Notes: a model not told the origin generated them from the letters alone. Positions 5,939 through 13,302 are shown, numbered from the stretch's first letter. The stretch: DNA of 17,205 nucleotides from Synergistaceae bacterium UBA5827 (GCA_002432945.1 DJHE01000024.1:1-17205); one strand, 5' to 3'. Made by a program: numbers and translations.

Positions 5939-7528
5939 CTAGGCTTTCTTGAGTGCACCCCAGGCTTCCTTGACCAGCATCACCGCAAGAAGGAGCAGGA
6001 CCACGGAGATTCCGGAAAGGAAGAGGTTGCTCATGTTGTCCTTGATGAGGAGGAAAAGCGCAGCAATCGTCGTCACGAGCATGAAAGCCATGGGAATCAT
6101 GACGAAATTTGCGCTCTTCTTGAGTCCCTTGATGATCCAGACACCAATCGCCAGCAGCGCCAGGGCAGCCACAAGCTGGTTGGACGCGCCGAAAACGGGC
6201 CAGATCAGCTGCCACGCAGGCTTACCACCGGTCTTCATGAAAACGAGGCCCGCTGCGACGGCAACGCCGATCGCCGTGGCCGTGTACTTGTCCACCTTCA
6301 TGTCGGTGAACTCCTGGAGCTGGTACCGCGCCAGACGGGTCGCCGTGTCCAGGGAGGTCAGGATAAAGGAGTTCAGGGCCAGAAGCCCAAGGGAAGTCCC
6401 GATCTTTTGCGGGATACCGATGAGGGCCGCGAACTTGCCCAGGCCGACGCCGTAAGTGACAGTGGGCCCTCCCTTGAGCATGCCTCCGCCGATCATGATC
6501 GTCCCGATCGCGATCACCGCAACGAGACCCTCGATCAGCATGGCGCCATAGCCAACCCCGATTGCGTCCGTTTCCTTGCGGAGCTGCTTGGCGGTCGTTC
6601 CGCTACCGACAAGGGAATGGAAACCCGAAATGGCTCCGCAGGCAACAACGACGAAGAGTAGCGGCCATAGCGGTTCTCCCTTGGGTCCGGAGAATCCGGT
6701 GAAAGCCGGGAGCGCCACGTCGAAGGTCTTCGCGCCGAAGATCATCCCGACAGCCCCGATGAAGAGGGAGAAGTAGAGGAGGTAGGAGGCAAGGTAGTCA
6801 CGCGGCTGCAGAAGCAGCCAAACGGGCAGGACGGAAGCCGCGAAGATGTAGACAATCAGGACCCAGCGCCAGGTGGTGTTGGGGAACGCGAATGCCTGCT
6901 GGACCCAAGCCGCCGAGTTTCCGTAAAAAACGGCCCCGATGACGATGGGAACCATGACCAGGGTCATGACAAGCAGGGAGACGCCCTTCCTGTAGATCAG
7001 GACGCCGAAAACCAGTGCCATGCCGATATAAAGAAGGCCAGAAAAGGCCACTGCCGGGTCGGCCGCAAACGTATTGGCAGCCAGTTCGAGGAAGACTGCG
7101 ATGACGAGCGTCAGGGCGAGCCAGGTGAAGGTGAGGAAGATCATCTTCGCACGGTGCCCGATCCAGTGGTCGACAACTTCACCTACCGAAAGCCCCTTGT
7201 GGCGGATTGAGGCGACGAGAGCCCCGGCATCATGTACACCACCAAGGAAAGCCGAACCGATGAGGCACCAGAGATAGGCCGGCAGCCATCCGAACATGGC
7301 GGCCGCTGTGATGGGGCCAACGATCGGCCCTGCACCCGCGATCGACGCGAAGTGGTGTCCGAGCAGGACAGCCGGATGGGTCGGGACATAATCCATCCCG
7401 TCAAAGTAAACCTTGGCCGGCGTTTCGTTCTTGTCATCAAGTCCGTATAGGTTTTTCTGGAATTTTCCATAAATCATGAAGGCCGCTGCAAAAAAGACTA
7501 CGGCAACAACGAACAGCATCGTAAGCAT
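5939..7528 (-). CDS. cstA: CstA family carbon starvation / peptide or pyruvate transporter
   Basis: 529 residues, a multi-spanning membrane protein. GHHFASIAGAGPIVGP near the N-terminus is the CstA signature, followed by HDAGALVASIRHKGLSVGEV and many hydrophobic helices throughout. CstA proteins take up peptides (E. coli CstA, YjiY) or pyruvate, typically when carbon is limiting. This copy is of the shorter class; E. coli CstA is about 700 residues. The start at 7528 has GGAGGTG ten bases upstream; a TTG at 7546 lies within that ribosome-binding stretch. The gene upstream ends 45 bases away on the same strand, so cotranscription is likely. A link with the 2-oxoacid oxidoreductase through amino-acid or pyruvate fermentation is an inference. 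Confidence 0.92.
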   Translation of the reverse strand: MLTMLFVVAVVFFAAAFMIYGKFQKNLYGLDDKNETPAKVYFDGMDYVPTHPAVLLGHHFASIAGAGPIVGPITAAAMFGWLPAYLWCLIGSAFLGGVHDAGALVASIRHKGLSVGEVVDHWIGHRAKMIFLTFTWLALTLVIAVFLELAANTFAADPAVAFSGLLYIGMALVFGVLIYRKGVSLLVMTLVMVPIVIGAVFYGNSAAWVQQAFAFPNTTWRWVLIVYIFAASVLPVWLLLQPRDYLASYLLYFSLFIGAVGMIFGAKTFDVALPAFTGFSGPKGEPLWPLLFVVVACGAISGFHSLVGSGTTAKQLRKETDAIGVGYGAMLIEGLVAVIAIGTIMIGGGMLKGGPTVTYGVGLGKFAALIGIPQKIGTSLGLLALNSFILTSLDTATRLARYQLQEFTDMKVDKYTATAIGVAVAAGLVFMKTGGKPAWQLIWPVFGASNQLVAALALLAIGVWIIKGLKKSANFVMIPMAFMLVTTIAALFLLIKDNMSNLFLSGISVVLLLLAVMLVKEAWGALKKA

Positions 7529-7573
7529 ACTTTTTTTCACCTCCAATTGGATTTTTGTGCTCTACCGCCGACC

Positions 7574-8038
7574 TTAGCTCCCTTCGCAGACATCACCTCC
7601 CGGTTTATTCCCACCCCTGCAAGCCTTTAAATATTCAAGCCCCTTGGACGCCCAATGCGCTAAATCCACGAACCTTTTGTGAGGTTCGTCCCCAATGCGA
7701 AAAGTATATACCTCTACCCAACCGCGGTACCCCCAAAGGAATGTTTTCTGGCGGTGCTTATCCCACGTTTCCTCCCCAAGCAGGAGTATCCGGTGCGTCA
7801 TGACGTCAGCCTCGCCCTTCCATACCCGGAAGATATCGGCTACGCTTTCCTCTCCCCGGTGGCCCCAAATGATGTAATCATCTGCATAATAGCGGGCAAC
7901 CTCCCCGAGCATCGCTCCCTTTTTGAAGGTCACACGGCGGTAGACGCCGGTGAGACCCATTTTTGCCCAGGGCGTGAAACCGATCTCCTCCCAGTAGTCA
8001 TTTATCTCCCCAAGACAGGCGTACTTTCCAGGAGTCAA
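7574..8038 (-). CDS. Hypothetical protein upstream of cstA
   Basis: 154 residues, soluble, rich in Trp, Tyr and charged residues (DYWEEIGFTPWAKMGLTGVYRRVTF, DDYIIWGHRGEE, FLWGYRGWVEVYTF), with no family I recognise. The start is TTG at 8038 because GGAGGT lies six bases upstream. A longer in-frame extension to ATG 8152 is an artefact: that ATG sits in the loop of the ferritin-like gene's terminator hairpin. It is followed 45 bases later by cstA on the same strand, so it may be a partner or regulator of it, but nothing in the sequence proves this. Confidence 0.65.
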   Translation of the reverse strand: MTPGKYACLGEINDYWEEIGFTPWAKMGLTGVYRRVTFKKGAMLGEVARYYADDYIIWGHRGEESVADIFRVWKGEADVMTHRILLLGEETWDKHRQKTFLWGYRGWVEVYTFRIGDEPHKRFVDLAHWASKGLEYLKACRGGNKPGGDVCEGS

Positions 8039-8137
8039 GAAGTTACCTCCGATCAGCTTCAAACTAAAAGAATGATACAACTCTAGTCTTATATTGTCAG
8101 CTAATTCATTGAATAAAATATATGGCATACAAGAAAA

Positions 8138-8168
8138 AAAGATACCGGGCATTTTGCCCGGTATCTTT
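8138..8168 (-). terminator. Terminator of the ferritin-like gene
   Basis: A 14-bp perfect stem (8138-8151 with 8155-8168, GATACCGGGCA core) and a 3-base loop, followed on the minus strand by a run of Us. It lies 20 bases after the stop of the ferritin-like gene. Confidence 0.9.
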
Positions 8169-8188
8169 AATCAATCTACTCGTTTTCC

Positions 8189-8656
8189 CTAAAAGGCGTG
8201 GAAACCCTGGATATGCTCACGCATATCCTCGTAGTTCTTACGGGCCGTGCCCATGTGCCCTTCTTCCATAGACTTCAATTCCAGGAACATTTTCCGAGCT
8301 TCACCCTCCGTTTGTTCCGCCATTTTCCCGTACAGTTCCGCCGCCCGCATCTCTGAGATATAAACAGCCGAAGCGATTCGGAGCAGGGAGTAGGAATTCT
8401 TGAATTCATCCGCCTGGACCTTCAGTGCGGGATCGACGACAAGATCGGGAATCCGCTCGAATTTCTCTCCGTAGAGTTCGACGTAGTAATTCATCAGGGA
8501 GTCTCGATGACAGGTTTCCCAATCCGCAATCTTATTGAGCTCTTCTGCCAAATGCTTTTTGTCCGTGTTTGCCGCCCAGGCCCTATAGAACTCGCTCGCT
8601 TCAATTTCTGAGTGAATGGCCAGTTTCAGAGCTTCCTTCATGTCAAAAGACGCCAT
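8189..8656 (-). CDS. Ferritin-like/rubrerythrin-family diiron protein
   Basis: 155 residues, all-helical. A four-helix diiron pattern is visible: E17/E19 in HSEIEASEFY, ExxH at E47-H50 (ETCH), E102 in SEMRAAELY and ExxH at E131-H134 (EEGH). No C-terminal rubredoxin domain is present, so it is a stand-alone ferritin-like domain of the rubrerythrin/YciE type. Such proteins detoxify peroxide or store iron in anaerobes. GGGGGGATC precedes the start, and an extended -10 (TGGTATAAT) lies upstream. It is monocistronic: promoter and terminator flank it. It adds to the oxidative-stress theme of the first 4 kb. Confidence 0.85.
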   Translation of the reverse strand: MASFDMKEALKLAIHSEIEASEFYRAWAANTDKKHLAEELNKIADWETCHRDSLMNYYVELYGEKFERIPDLVVDPALKVQADEFKNSYSLLRIASAVYISEMRAAELYGKMAEQTEGEARKMFLELKSMEEGHMGTARKNYEDMREHIQGFHAF

Positions 8657-8698
8657 CTAGATCCCCCCTAAGGTGATTATTGGCCTTTCTTTCACTTT

Positions 8699-8707
8699 AT
8701 TATACCA
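8699..8707 (-). promoter_or_regulatory. Extended -10 promoter of the ferritin-like gene
   Basis: On the minus strand TGG is followed by TATAAT (8704-8699), an extended -10 element, 43 bases before the start codon. No good -35 hexamer is seen upstream. Confidence 0.5.
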
Positions 8708-8748
8708 TTGGGCCGCATTCGCGAAGCGGCATGATCGGGAAAAATCCC

Positions 8749-8777
8749 TTGCCAAGGCACCCCGTGACCGGTATAAT
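8749..8777 (+). promoter_or_regulatory. Promoter of tRNA-Val
   Basis: TTGCCA (8749-8754), a 17-base spacer and TATAAT (8772-8777) form a near-consensus promoter placing transcription a few bases before the tRNA at 8791. The duplicate tRNA 5' end at 17192 has no such promoter in front of it. Confidence 0.85.
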
Positions 8778-8782
8778 ACGCG

Positions 8783-8804
8783 TCGTTCCCGGGCGACTAG
8801 CTCA
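8783..8804 (+). repeat. Left 22-base direct repeat (candidate attL)
   Basis: Identical to 17184-17205, offset exactly 8401 bases. It covers 8 bases upstream of tRNA-Val and its first 14 bases. Position 8782 already differs from 17183, so the identity starts sharply; where it ends is hidden by the window edge. Confidence 0.7.
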
Positions 8805-8865
8805 GCGGAAGAGCGCTTCCTTCACACGGAAGAAGTCACAGGTTCGATCCCTGTGTCGCCCACCA
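8791..8865 (+). tRNA. trnV: tRNA-Val (anticodon CAC)
   Basis: A complete cloverleaf. Acceptor arms GGGCGAC (8791-8797) and GTCGCCC (8855-8861), D-arm with CTAGCTCAGCGGAAGAGC, anticodon stem CTTCC/GGAAG with loop TTCACAC (anticodon CAC at 8823-8825, reading GUG), T-arm CACAG-GTTCGAT-CCTGTG, discriminator A and an encoded CCA (8863-8865). It has its own promoter and is followed by a hairpin terminator. It is the apparent integration site of the element to its right. Confidence 0.97.
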
Positions 8866-8875
8866 CTGCATTTGT

Positions 8876-8922
8876 AGACCGCTTTCTGCCGAGAGATTCG
8901 TGCAGGTAAGCGGTCTTGTTTT
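8876..8922 (+). terminator. Terminator after tRNA-Val
   Basis: AGACCGCTT (8876-8884) pairs with AAGCGGTCT (8908-8916), with an inner CTGC/GCAG stem (8886-8889 with 8902-8905), followed by TGTTTTTTGC. It stops transcription of the tRNA before the recombinase gene. Confidence 0.85.
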
Positions 8923-8986
8923 TTGCTTTCTGCCCCACTCTCCCCTTCAGGACCTTCCCCATAATGTCAAGGAGGAGGGGTCCACT

Positions 8987-9937
8987 ATGTCAGTACGAAT
9001 CACCCGTATCCATCCCGATCTGAAGCCGTTCAACCCGCAGGGAGCCCTGGAAACGTTTTTCGCTTTTCGTCAGGCTCTAGGTTTGCGCAAGGCGACACTT
9101 GACCTCGATGTAGCCATCCTGTCTCCTTTCATCCGGGACAACCCGGATCTGTTCGATCGGCCAAGGCTAGCCGCTCTTGAATACCTTGCCTCCTCGAAGA
9201 CCGAGTGGACCCGGCAGACTCGCCTTAAGGTTTTGAAGGTCTTCTTCGGCTACTTATTAGATGAAGAGATTCTTGTTCAGGATCCCTTGCGGGGGATCAA
9301 GGGAACAACTCCCCCGAAAATCTCGGACCTGCCTAGCCTCGAAGATGTGAAGGCTTTCCTGGACAAACTCGATACCCGTCAATTTGCACAGAAACGCCTG
9401 AAGTGCATGCTCATGCTCGCTTTGGATTCCGGCCTGAGAAGAGGAGAATTATGCAGCCTGCTCCTTCGGGATCTTGACCTGACTCTCCTTTCCGTCACGA
9501 TCCGGGCCAGCGTTTCCAAGAACAAGAAAAGCCGTGAAGTGCCCTTCAGCCCTGCCACGGGAAGAGAAATCCGTTCCTTTCTCTCATGCCGTCCTCCCGA
9601 ATGGCGCACCGAAAACGTATTCCCCTCGGAAACGGGGCAACCCCTGAGGCCCGCTGGATTGGGACTTCATCTCCATCGGCTTTCCCTTCAGTTCGGTATA
9701 CCCCTCCATGCCCATGCTCTAAGGCATCTTTGCGCCACAGAGTTCTTGAGATCTACCGGCAACCTAGCCCTGACTGCTCGGCTTTTAGGACACTCAAATA
9801 TCCGGGTTACGAGTGACTTCTATGAACACCTCTCGTTTGACGACCTAAGGCATTCACACGATCAAGCTTCGGTGGTTGAATCCCTCTTTTCCTCAAAAAA
9901 TAGGTTAAGGAGCATCTCCAAAAAAACCTCTTTCTAA
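8987..9937 (+). CDS. Tyrosine recombinase/integrase 1
   Basis: 316 residues. The N-terminal SAM-like DNA-binding domain covers about 15-100; the catalytic domain follows with Arg151 (DSGLRRGEL), a Lys near 180 (SKNKKSREVP), HALRH with His243 and Arg246, LLGHS with His269, and nucleophile Tyr279 (SDFYEHL). All catalytic positions of the family are present, so it should be active in strand exchange between short att sites. The start at 8987 has AAGGAGGAGGGG upstream. As the first gene after tRNA-Val it is the best candidate for the integrase that targets this tRNA. It is not obviously the closest relative of the second recombinase: the length and active-site context differ. Confidence 0.9.
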   Translation: MSVRITRIHPDLKPFNPQGALETFFAFRQALGLRKATLDLDVAILSPFIRDNPDLFDRPRLAALEYLASSKTEWTRQTRLKVLKVFFGYLLDEEILVQDPLRGIKGTTPPKISDLPSLEDVKAFLDKLDTRQFAQKRLKCMLMLALDSGLRRGELCSLLLRDLDLTLLSVTIRASVSKNKKSREVPFSPATGREIRSFLSCRPPEWRTENVFPSETGQPLRPAGLGLHLHRLSLQFGIPLHAHALRHLCATEFLRSTGNLALTARLLGHSNIRVTSDFYEHLSFDDLRHSHDQASVVESLFSSKNRLRSISKKTSF

Positions 9938-9952
9938 TTTTTAGGAGCATGT

Positions 9953-9982
9953 TATAATGCAAGCAAAGTATAGTTTGTTTGC
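9953..9982 (+). promoter_or_regulatory. Promoter and operator-like inverted repeat of recombinase 2
   Basis: TATAAT (9953-9958) is followed at once by an inverted repeat GCAAGCAAA-GTATAG-TTTGTTTGC (9959-9982; 9-bp arms, one mismatch) that would cover the transcription start. AGGAGCAT occurs twice just upstream (about 9908-9915 and 9943-9950). This suggests repressor control separate from recombinase 1; no regulator gene is recognised in the element. Confidence 0.45.
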
Positions 9983-10005
9983 GTTTATCGAAGGGGGGTT
10001 TTCCC

Positions 10006-10875
10006 ATGGAAGGCATGACGTTTTACTCGGAGGGCAACCTAATCCCCGCCCAGGCTTCACACGATGAAGAAGTCCTGGCTATGTGGATCCACGGCAAGGC
10101 AGACAGGACCGCAACCGAATACGCAAGGGAAGCCGGCCGGTTCCTGGAGGCCATGGGAAAGCCTCTCCGGGTTGTAACCCTGTCGGATCTCCAGCGGTAC
10201 GTTGATCGCCTGGACGTTGCCCCGGCCACTCAAGCCCGGACGATCGCCGCCATCAAAAGCCTGTTCTCGTTTGGAAGGAAGATAGGTTATCTCCGGTTCG
10301 ATCCCGCTGCCGTGGTGCGTTCACCGAAACTGAAGAATAAGCTAGGGGAAAGGATCCTCCCTGAAAGTGACGTGGTGCGGTTGATCGCCATGGAGAACGA
10401 CAGGAGGAACAGGGCTCTCCTGGTGTTCCTGTACGCCACGGGCGCCAGGATCTCCGAAGCCTGCCGGTTGACATGGGCTGATGTTCAAGTCCTCGAGGAA
10501 GGGGCCGCCATCGTGACCCTGTACGGCAAGGGCGGAAAGACCCGGCATGTGCGCCTGGAAGCCCGTCAATGGGCCCCGGTTGAAGCCTTGAGGGATAGGA
10601 ACACCCAGGCTGACCCGGTGTTTCGGTCACAGAAGGGCGGCTTTCTCGATCAGTCAGCCATCAACCGGGTTGTCCATGCCGCCGCTAAGAGGGCCGGGAT
10701 CTCCGCCCCGGTCTCCCCGCATTGGCTCCGGCATGCTCACGTCTCCCATGCCCTCGATCATGGCGCACCGGCTCACCTTGTCCAGCAGACCGCAGGGCAT
10801 GAAAGCCTGGCCACCACTTCCCGGTATGCCCATGCTCGCCCTGGTGAAAGTTCCTCCAGGTTCCTGGCAATCTGA
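10006..10875 (+). CDS. Tyrosine recombinase 2, XerC/XerD-like
   Basis: 289 residues, the length of Xer recombinases. N-terminal core-binding domain about 15-105 (ATEYAREAGRFLEAMGKPLRVVTLSDLQRYV), then the catalytic domain with Arg148 (ATGARISEACRL), Lys178 in GKGGKTRHV, His239 and Arg242 (HWLRHAHVSH), His265 (TAGHESLATTSRY) and Tyr274. All catalytic residues are present. AAGGGGGG lies before ATG 10006. It follows recombinase 1 by 68 bases but has its own promoter. Possible jobs are resolving multimers of the excised circle, assisting excision, or Xer-type function; its small size and HESLATTSRYAH motif favour a Xer-like role. Confidence 0.9.
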   Translation: MEGMTFYSEGNLIPAQASHDEEVLAMWIHGKADRTATEYAREAGRFLEAMGKPLRVVTLSDLQRYVDRLDVAPATQARTIAAIKSLFSFGRKIGYLRFDPAAVVRSPKLKNKLGERILPESDVVRLIAMENDRRNRALLVFLYATGARISEACRLTWADVQVLEEGAAIVTLYGKGGKTRHVRLEARQWAPVEALRDRNTQADPVFRSQKGGFLDQSAINRVVHAAAKRAGISAPVSPHWLRHAHVSHALDHGAPAHLVQQTAGHESLATTSRYAHARPGESSSRFLAI

Positions 10876-10910
10876 CCCGCCGGCATAAAGGAATAGGTTG
10901 GGAATCTCCT

Positions 10911-10942
10911 TCCCATGGGATCATTTTCCCCATGGGATTTTT
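10911..10942 (+). terminator. Terminator after the recombinase genes
   Basis: TCCCATGGG (10911-10919) pairs with CCCATGGGA (10929-10937), followed by TTTTTC. Each arm is itself nearly palindromic. It lies 36 bases after the recombinase 2 stop. Confidence 0.85.
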
Positions 10943-11790
10943 CATCCCATTCGGTCCCGCATAAGCACCGCTAAGGCATGTCCAGGATGCAGAGGATGGA
11001 TCACCCTACCGGAAAAAGTTAGGCCCGTCCTGTGCCGTATTCGTGCAAAAACGGTGCTTTTCCCATTTTCGGCCTCTCAAGGAATCCAGTTTTTGCAAGC
11101 ACTTCCAGACCCCCTGTTTTTACCCTTCGTTTACCTCAAAATGGATGATCTCCCTCGAGGGTACGGAAACCGGACCGGTCCGCCTGGAGTTCCGGAACGG
11201 GATCCGTACCACCTGGCCGGCGTTATTCGTCAGGGCAAATATGTTGCCGTTCCACACAGAAGGGTATAGATGTTCAAAAGAAGCCAGCTGCATAAGGCAA
11301 CCCCGGCGGCGATAACCACCAGGGCTGATACCTTGAGCCATTCCAGGACTGTTCCTGTTTCCCATTCCCTCCAGTTCAACCGCAAGGCAGACCGTCTCCC
11401 CTCCGATGATTCGGGGTCACAGCATACGCCGGGCTCCGCCCATGACTTTACACCTTCAATGGGGCCCCTTTTTCCAATTTCTCCAGGACACCCGGCAGGG
11501 CCCCCAAGCGGTTCTTGCGTCCGTCCTTTTAGCCTCCGAAGGATACGCACAACATTTTTCTAATCCCTGTTTGTTGAGCAAAGGTTAAGCCTCAAGCGCC
11601 CGTGCATGTTCCGGGGAATGGCCCCGGCATAATGACCCGGCCGGTGATAGCATGGCATAGCCACGGCTAATGAGTGAGGCTTGGGCCATTGGGCACCCTG
11701 GCCTTTCCGTATCCTTCGGCTGTACTTAACACCTCACGGATTCAGCGATTCGGCTAAGAGAAACCCCTAGGCATACATACTCATAGGGGG
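10943..11790. other. Long non-coding, hairpin-rich stretch; doubtful small membrane ORF
   Basis: No convincing gene. It holds an inverted repeat TGCAAAAAC/GTTTTTGCA (11044-11052, 11089-11097), hairpins CCGGGG/CCCCGG (11611-11616, 11622-11627) and GGCCA..TGGCC with an inner GGG/CCC (11684-11703), and CCCCTA/TAGGGG (11764-11769, 11784-11789). On the minus strand, a reading frame ending at 11230 contains a convincing transmembrane stretch (about 11331-11260, VSALVVIAAGVALCSWLLLN), while the -1 frame continues to 11120 with a plausible tail (IFALTNNAGQVVRIPF). This could be a frameshifted remnant of a small membrane protein. The palindromes may serve recombination or replication. Confidence 0.4.
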
Positions 11791-11794
11791 TATA

Positions 11795-11864
11795 CCTGTC
11801 AACGGGGGTACGGGGGGGGTCAAAGATAATCCTTCGCAAAGTTTCTGTTCTAAAAGGACTCCGC
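11795..11864 (+). repeat. Imperfect direct repeat, copy 1
   Basis: Matches 12469-12538 without gaps at 56 of 70 positions (counted by eye), beginning CCTGTCAACGGG and including GTCAAAGA, CCTTCGCA and CTAAAAGG blocks. It lies about 75 bases before the GTG of the AT-rich secreted-protein gene. Confidence 0.8.
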
Positions 11865-11940
11865 TCCACTTGTTTCGTTCCAATAGTGATATATTCTAGA
11901 GAATCCAGTATATAAAATAATCATTAAGGAGGGGAATGCC

Positions 11941-12450
11941 GTGCTGAAACGTTGGGGAAGTCGAATGCTTTTAGCTATATTCTTGTCGACTATTGCACAG
12001 ATAGTTTTAGCTTCGTCAATTTCAATGGGAGCAGTTGAGTTAAGGCTAGGCATGAAGAAAGAGGCCGTTTTATCATCTTTGAATAAATATTACAAGCTTA
12101 TTCCAATTGAAGATTCTGGCACTTTCATCATTGAGTATAAAAATGATTCTGAACATAATGCTGTTGGTTCAGTAGCTTTCAAAAACGGCATTTTATCCAA
12201 TGTTTCTAAAGATTGGTATTCTGGCAGAGATATCAAGGGTTTTTATCAAGTTTTTTTCGGACTAATAAACCGCTACTCTAAAGAAAAGTATAAGCCTATC
12301 CAGATCATAGCCGAAACATTTATACACCCAGATTTAGAAACAAAAATGACTACTTTATATATTCCAAATACAGATCTTTATTATCAGATAATAGAGTTCA
12401 ACGGAAAAGGAGATTTTAGCTATTCCATCAACGAATGTCTCTCCAAATAA
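11941..12450 (+). CDS. AT-rich secreted protein with BamE-like segment
   Basis: 169 residues. An N-terminal signal peptide or anchor (about 1-25, MLLAIFLSTIAQIVLAS) is followed by VELRLGMKKEAVLSSLNKYYKL (32-53), which resembles the LxxGMTkxqVxxxLG helix of BamE/SmpA-type small outer-membrane-associated domains, then beta-strand-like segments. No family is firmly recognised. The start is GTG at 11941: AAGGAGGGG lies six bases upstream, whereas the ATG at 11936 is out of frame. The codons are visibly richer in A and T than in the recombinases or primase, suggesting separate acquisition. It is bracketed by 70-base direct repeats spaced 674 bases apart, so the gene may have entered the element as a unit. 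Function is unknown. Confidence 0.75.
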   Translation: MLKRWGSRMLLAIFLSTIAQIVLASSISMGAVELRLGMKKEAVLSSLNKYYKLIPIEDSGTFIIEYKNDSEHNAVGSVAFKNGILSNVSKDWYSGRDIKGFYQVFFGLINRYSKEKYKPIQIIAETFIHPDLETKMTTLYIPNTDLYYQIIEFNGKGDFSYSINECLSK

Positions 12451-12468
12451 TTCGTGCCGAGGGGGTGG

Positions 12469-12538
12469 CCTGTCAACGGGAGTACGGGGGTTGTCAAAGA
12501 CTGCCCTTCGCACAATTTCCGGCCTAAAAGGGCTCCGT
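12469..12538 (+). repeat. Imperfect direct repeat, copy 2
   Basis: The partner of 11795-11864, starting 19 bases after the stop of the AT-rich gene. The pair defines a 674-base unit. No function is recognised. Confidence 0.8.
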
Positions 12539-12619
12539 CTGTGTTCTTGCAAGGGATTCCCCCGTTTTGATATAAGAGCTATGGGGCTAATGCAGCGGGG
12601 TTCCTGGTGGATTTTTCTG

Positions 12620-12782
12620 CACTGATAAAAAAGGGACCGGGCCAGCATTTGCGGAGTTTCTTGACACTATAAAAAAGGGGCTGTGCCCCGGCACTCCTAG
12701 AGTTATTTCCCACGATAAAAAGGGGAGTTTTTCCGCACGATAAAAAGGGACCGGCGGAGTTATCTTCCACGATAAAAAAGGG
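12620..12782 (+). repeat. Iteron-like array of five CACGATAAAAAGGG repeats
   Basis: Five copies in one orientation begin at about 12620, 12665, 12711, 12736 and 12768. Core: CAC(G)ATAAAAA(A)GGG, the first copy with an extra T and the second with CACTAT. Most are preceded by GAGTTatcTTCC, so the full unit is about 26 bases. The array fills the gap between two converging genes (ends 12450 and 12785), where promoters are not expected. Clustered direct repeats of this size next to a replication operon suggest initiator-binding iterons of an origin. The alternative is a run of weak terminators for the leftward strand, which would read CCCTTTTTATCG. Confidence 0.65.
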
Positions 12783-12784
12783 CT

Positions 12785-13216
12785 CTAATGATTAGTCAAC
12801 GCCATGACTCTTTCCCACAAGAATTCTCCGATGCTTCCTGGAACGAGCGGGTTGAATTCATAAGGGGAGAAGGTCCAATTATGACTATCTAAAACCATCC
12901 CATCGTTATCATAATCGTATCGAGAAATTATTTGGCTTTCCTTGATATTCGTCTTATATGCATATGAGAACATGTGATATGCAAATTCTAGCCCGGAAAT
13001 CTTCTTCTCTTTTTCTAACGCTTTCCCTCTAAGAATCCATTTCTCCCAGACCGTTACATATTCGCCTTGGTCTTTTAAAGAAGATAAGTCTATGTATACA
13101 ATAAAGTTTTCATCCCTAGCAACTTCAACAAAGTTTTCAGCGTAAGCACCAGAGCACTGTAGAAGAATGCATATGCATAGCGTTATAATAATGCAGATTC
13201 TGTTTGTGATTTTCAC
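12785..13216 (-). CDS. Secreted surface-adhesin E-like protein
   Basis: 143 residues with a signal peptide (cleavage near AYA|EN, residue 26; LLQC at 18-21 is a poor lipobox). The mature part follows the adhesin E-like pattern: FVEVARDENFIVYIDLSSLKDQGEYVTVWEKW (29-60), a middle strand with SRYDYDNDGMVLDS, and PGSIGEFLWE (126-135) at the end. Members are small secreted or surface proteins, mostly uncharacterised, named after a Haemophilus adhesin. The start is GTG at 13216 with GGAGGT eight bases upstream. TTGACC (13278-13273) with a 17-base spacer and a weak AATCTT may be its promoter. It is AT-rich like the 11941 gene, the second putative cargo gene of the element. Confidence 0.7.
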   Translation of the reverse strand: MKITNRICIIITLCICILLQCSGAYAENFVEVARDENFIVYIDLSSLKDQGEYVTVWEKWILRGKALEKEKKISGLEFAYHMFSYAYKTNIKESQIISRYDYDNDGMVLDSHNWTFSPYEFNPLVPGSIGEFLWERVMALTNH

Positions 13217-13302
13217 AGCTTTTCACCTCCATGAGTGTTTTTCAGTACTAAGATTAGCTGGAGATTGCGATTGGTCAATCAGGGAATCCCCTAGTTTTAC
13301 GA

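Larger units (their letters stand above)
12451..12784. other. Convergent intergenic region with repeats, candidate origin
   Basis: 334 bases without a gene. It contains the second 70-base direct repeat and the iteron-like array. A short minus-strand frame here only translates the repeats into repeated peptide blocks. Replication origin is inferred from the iterons and from the primase-helicase in the same element. Confidence 0.45.

Noticed and set aside
12620..12782. CRISPR array
   Set aside because: Spacing between cores is irregular (25-46 bases), the spacers are partly repeated too, and no cas genes are present.
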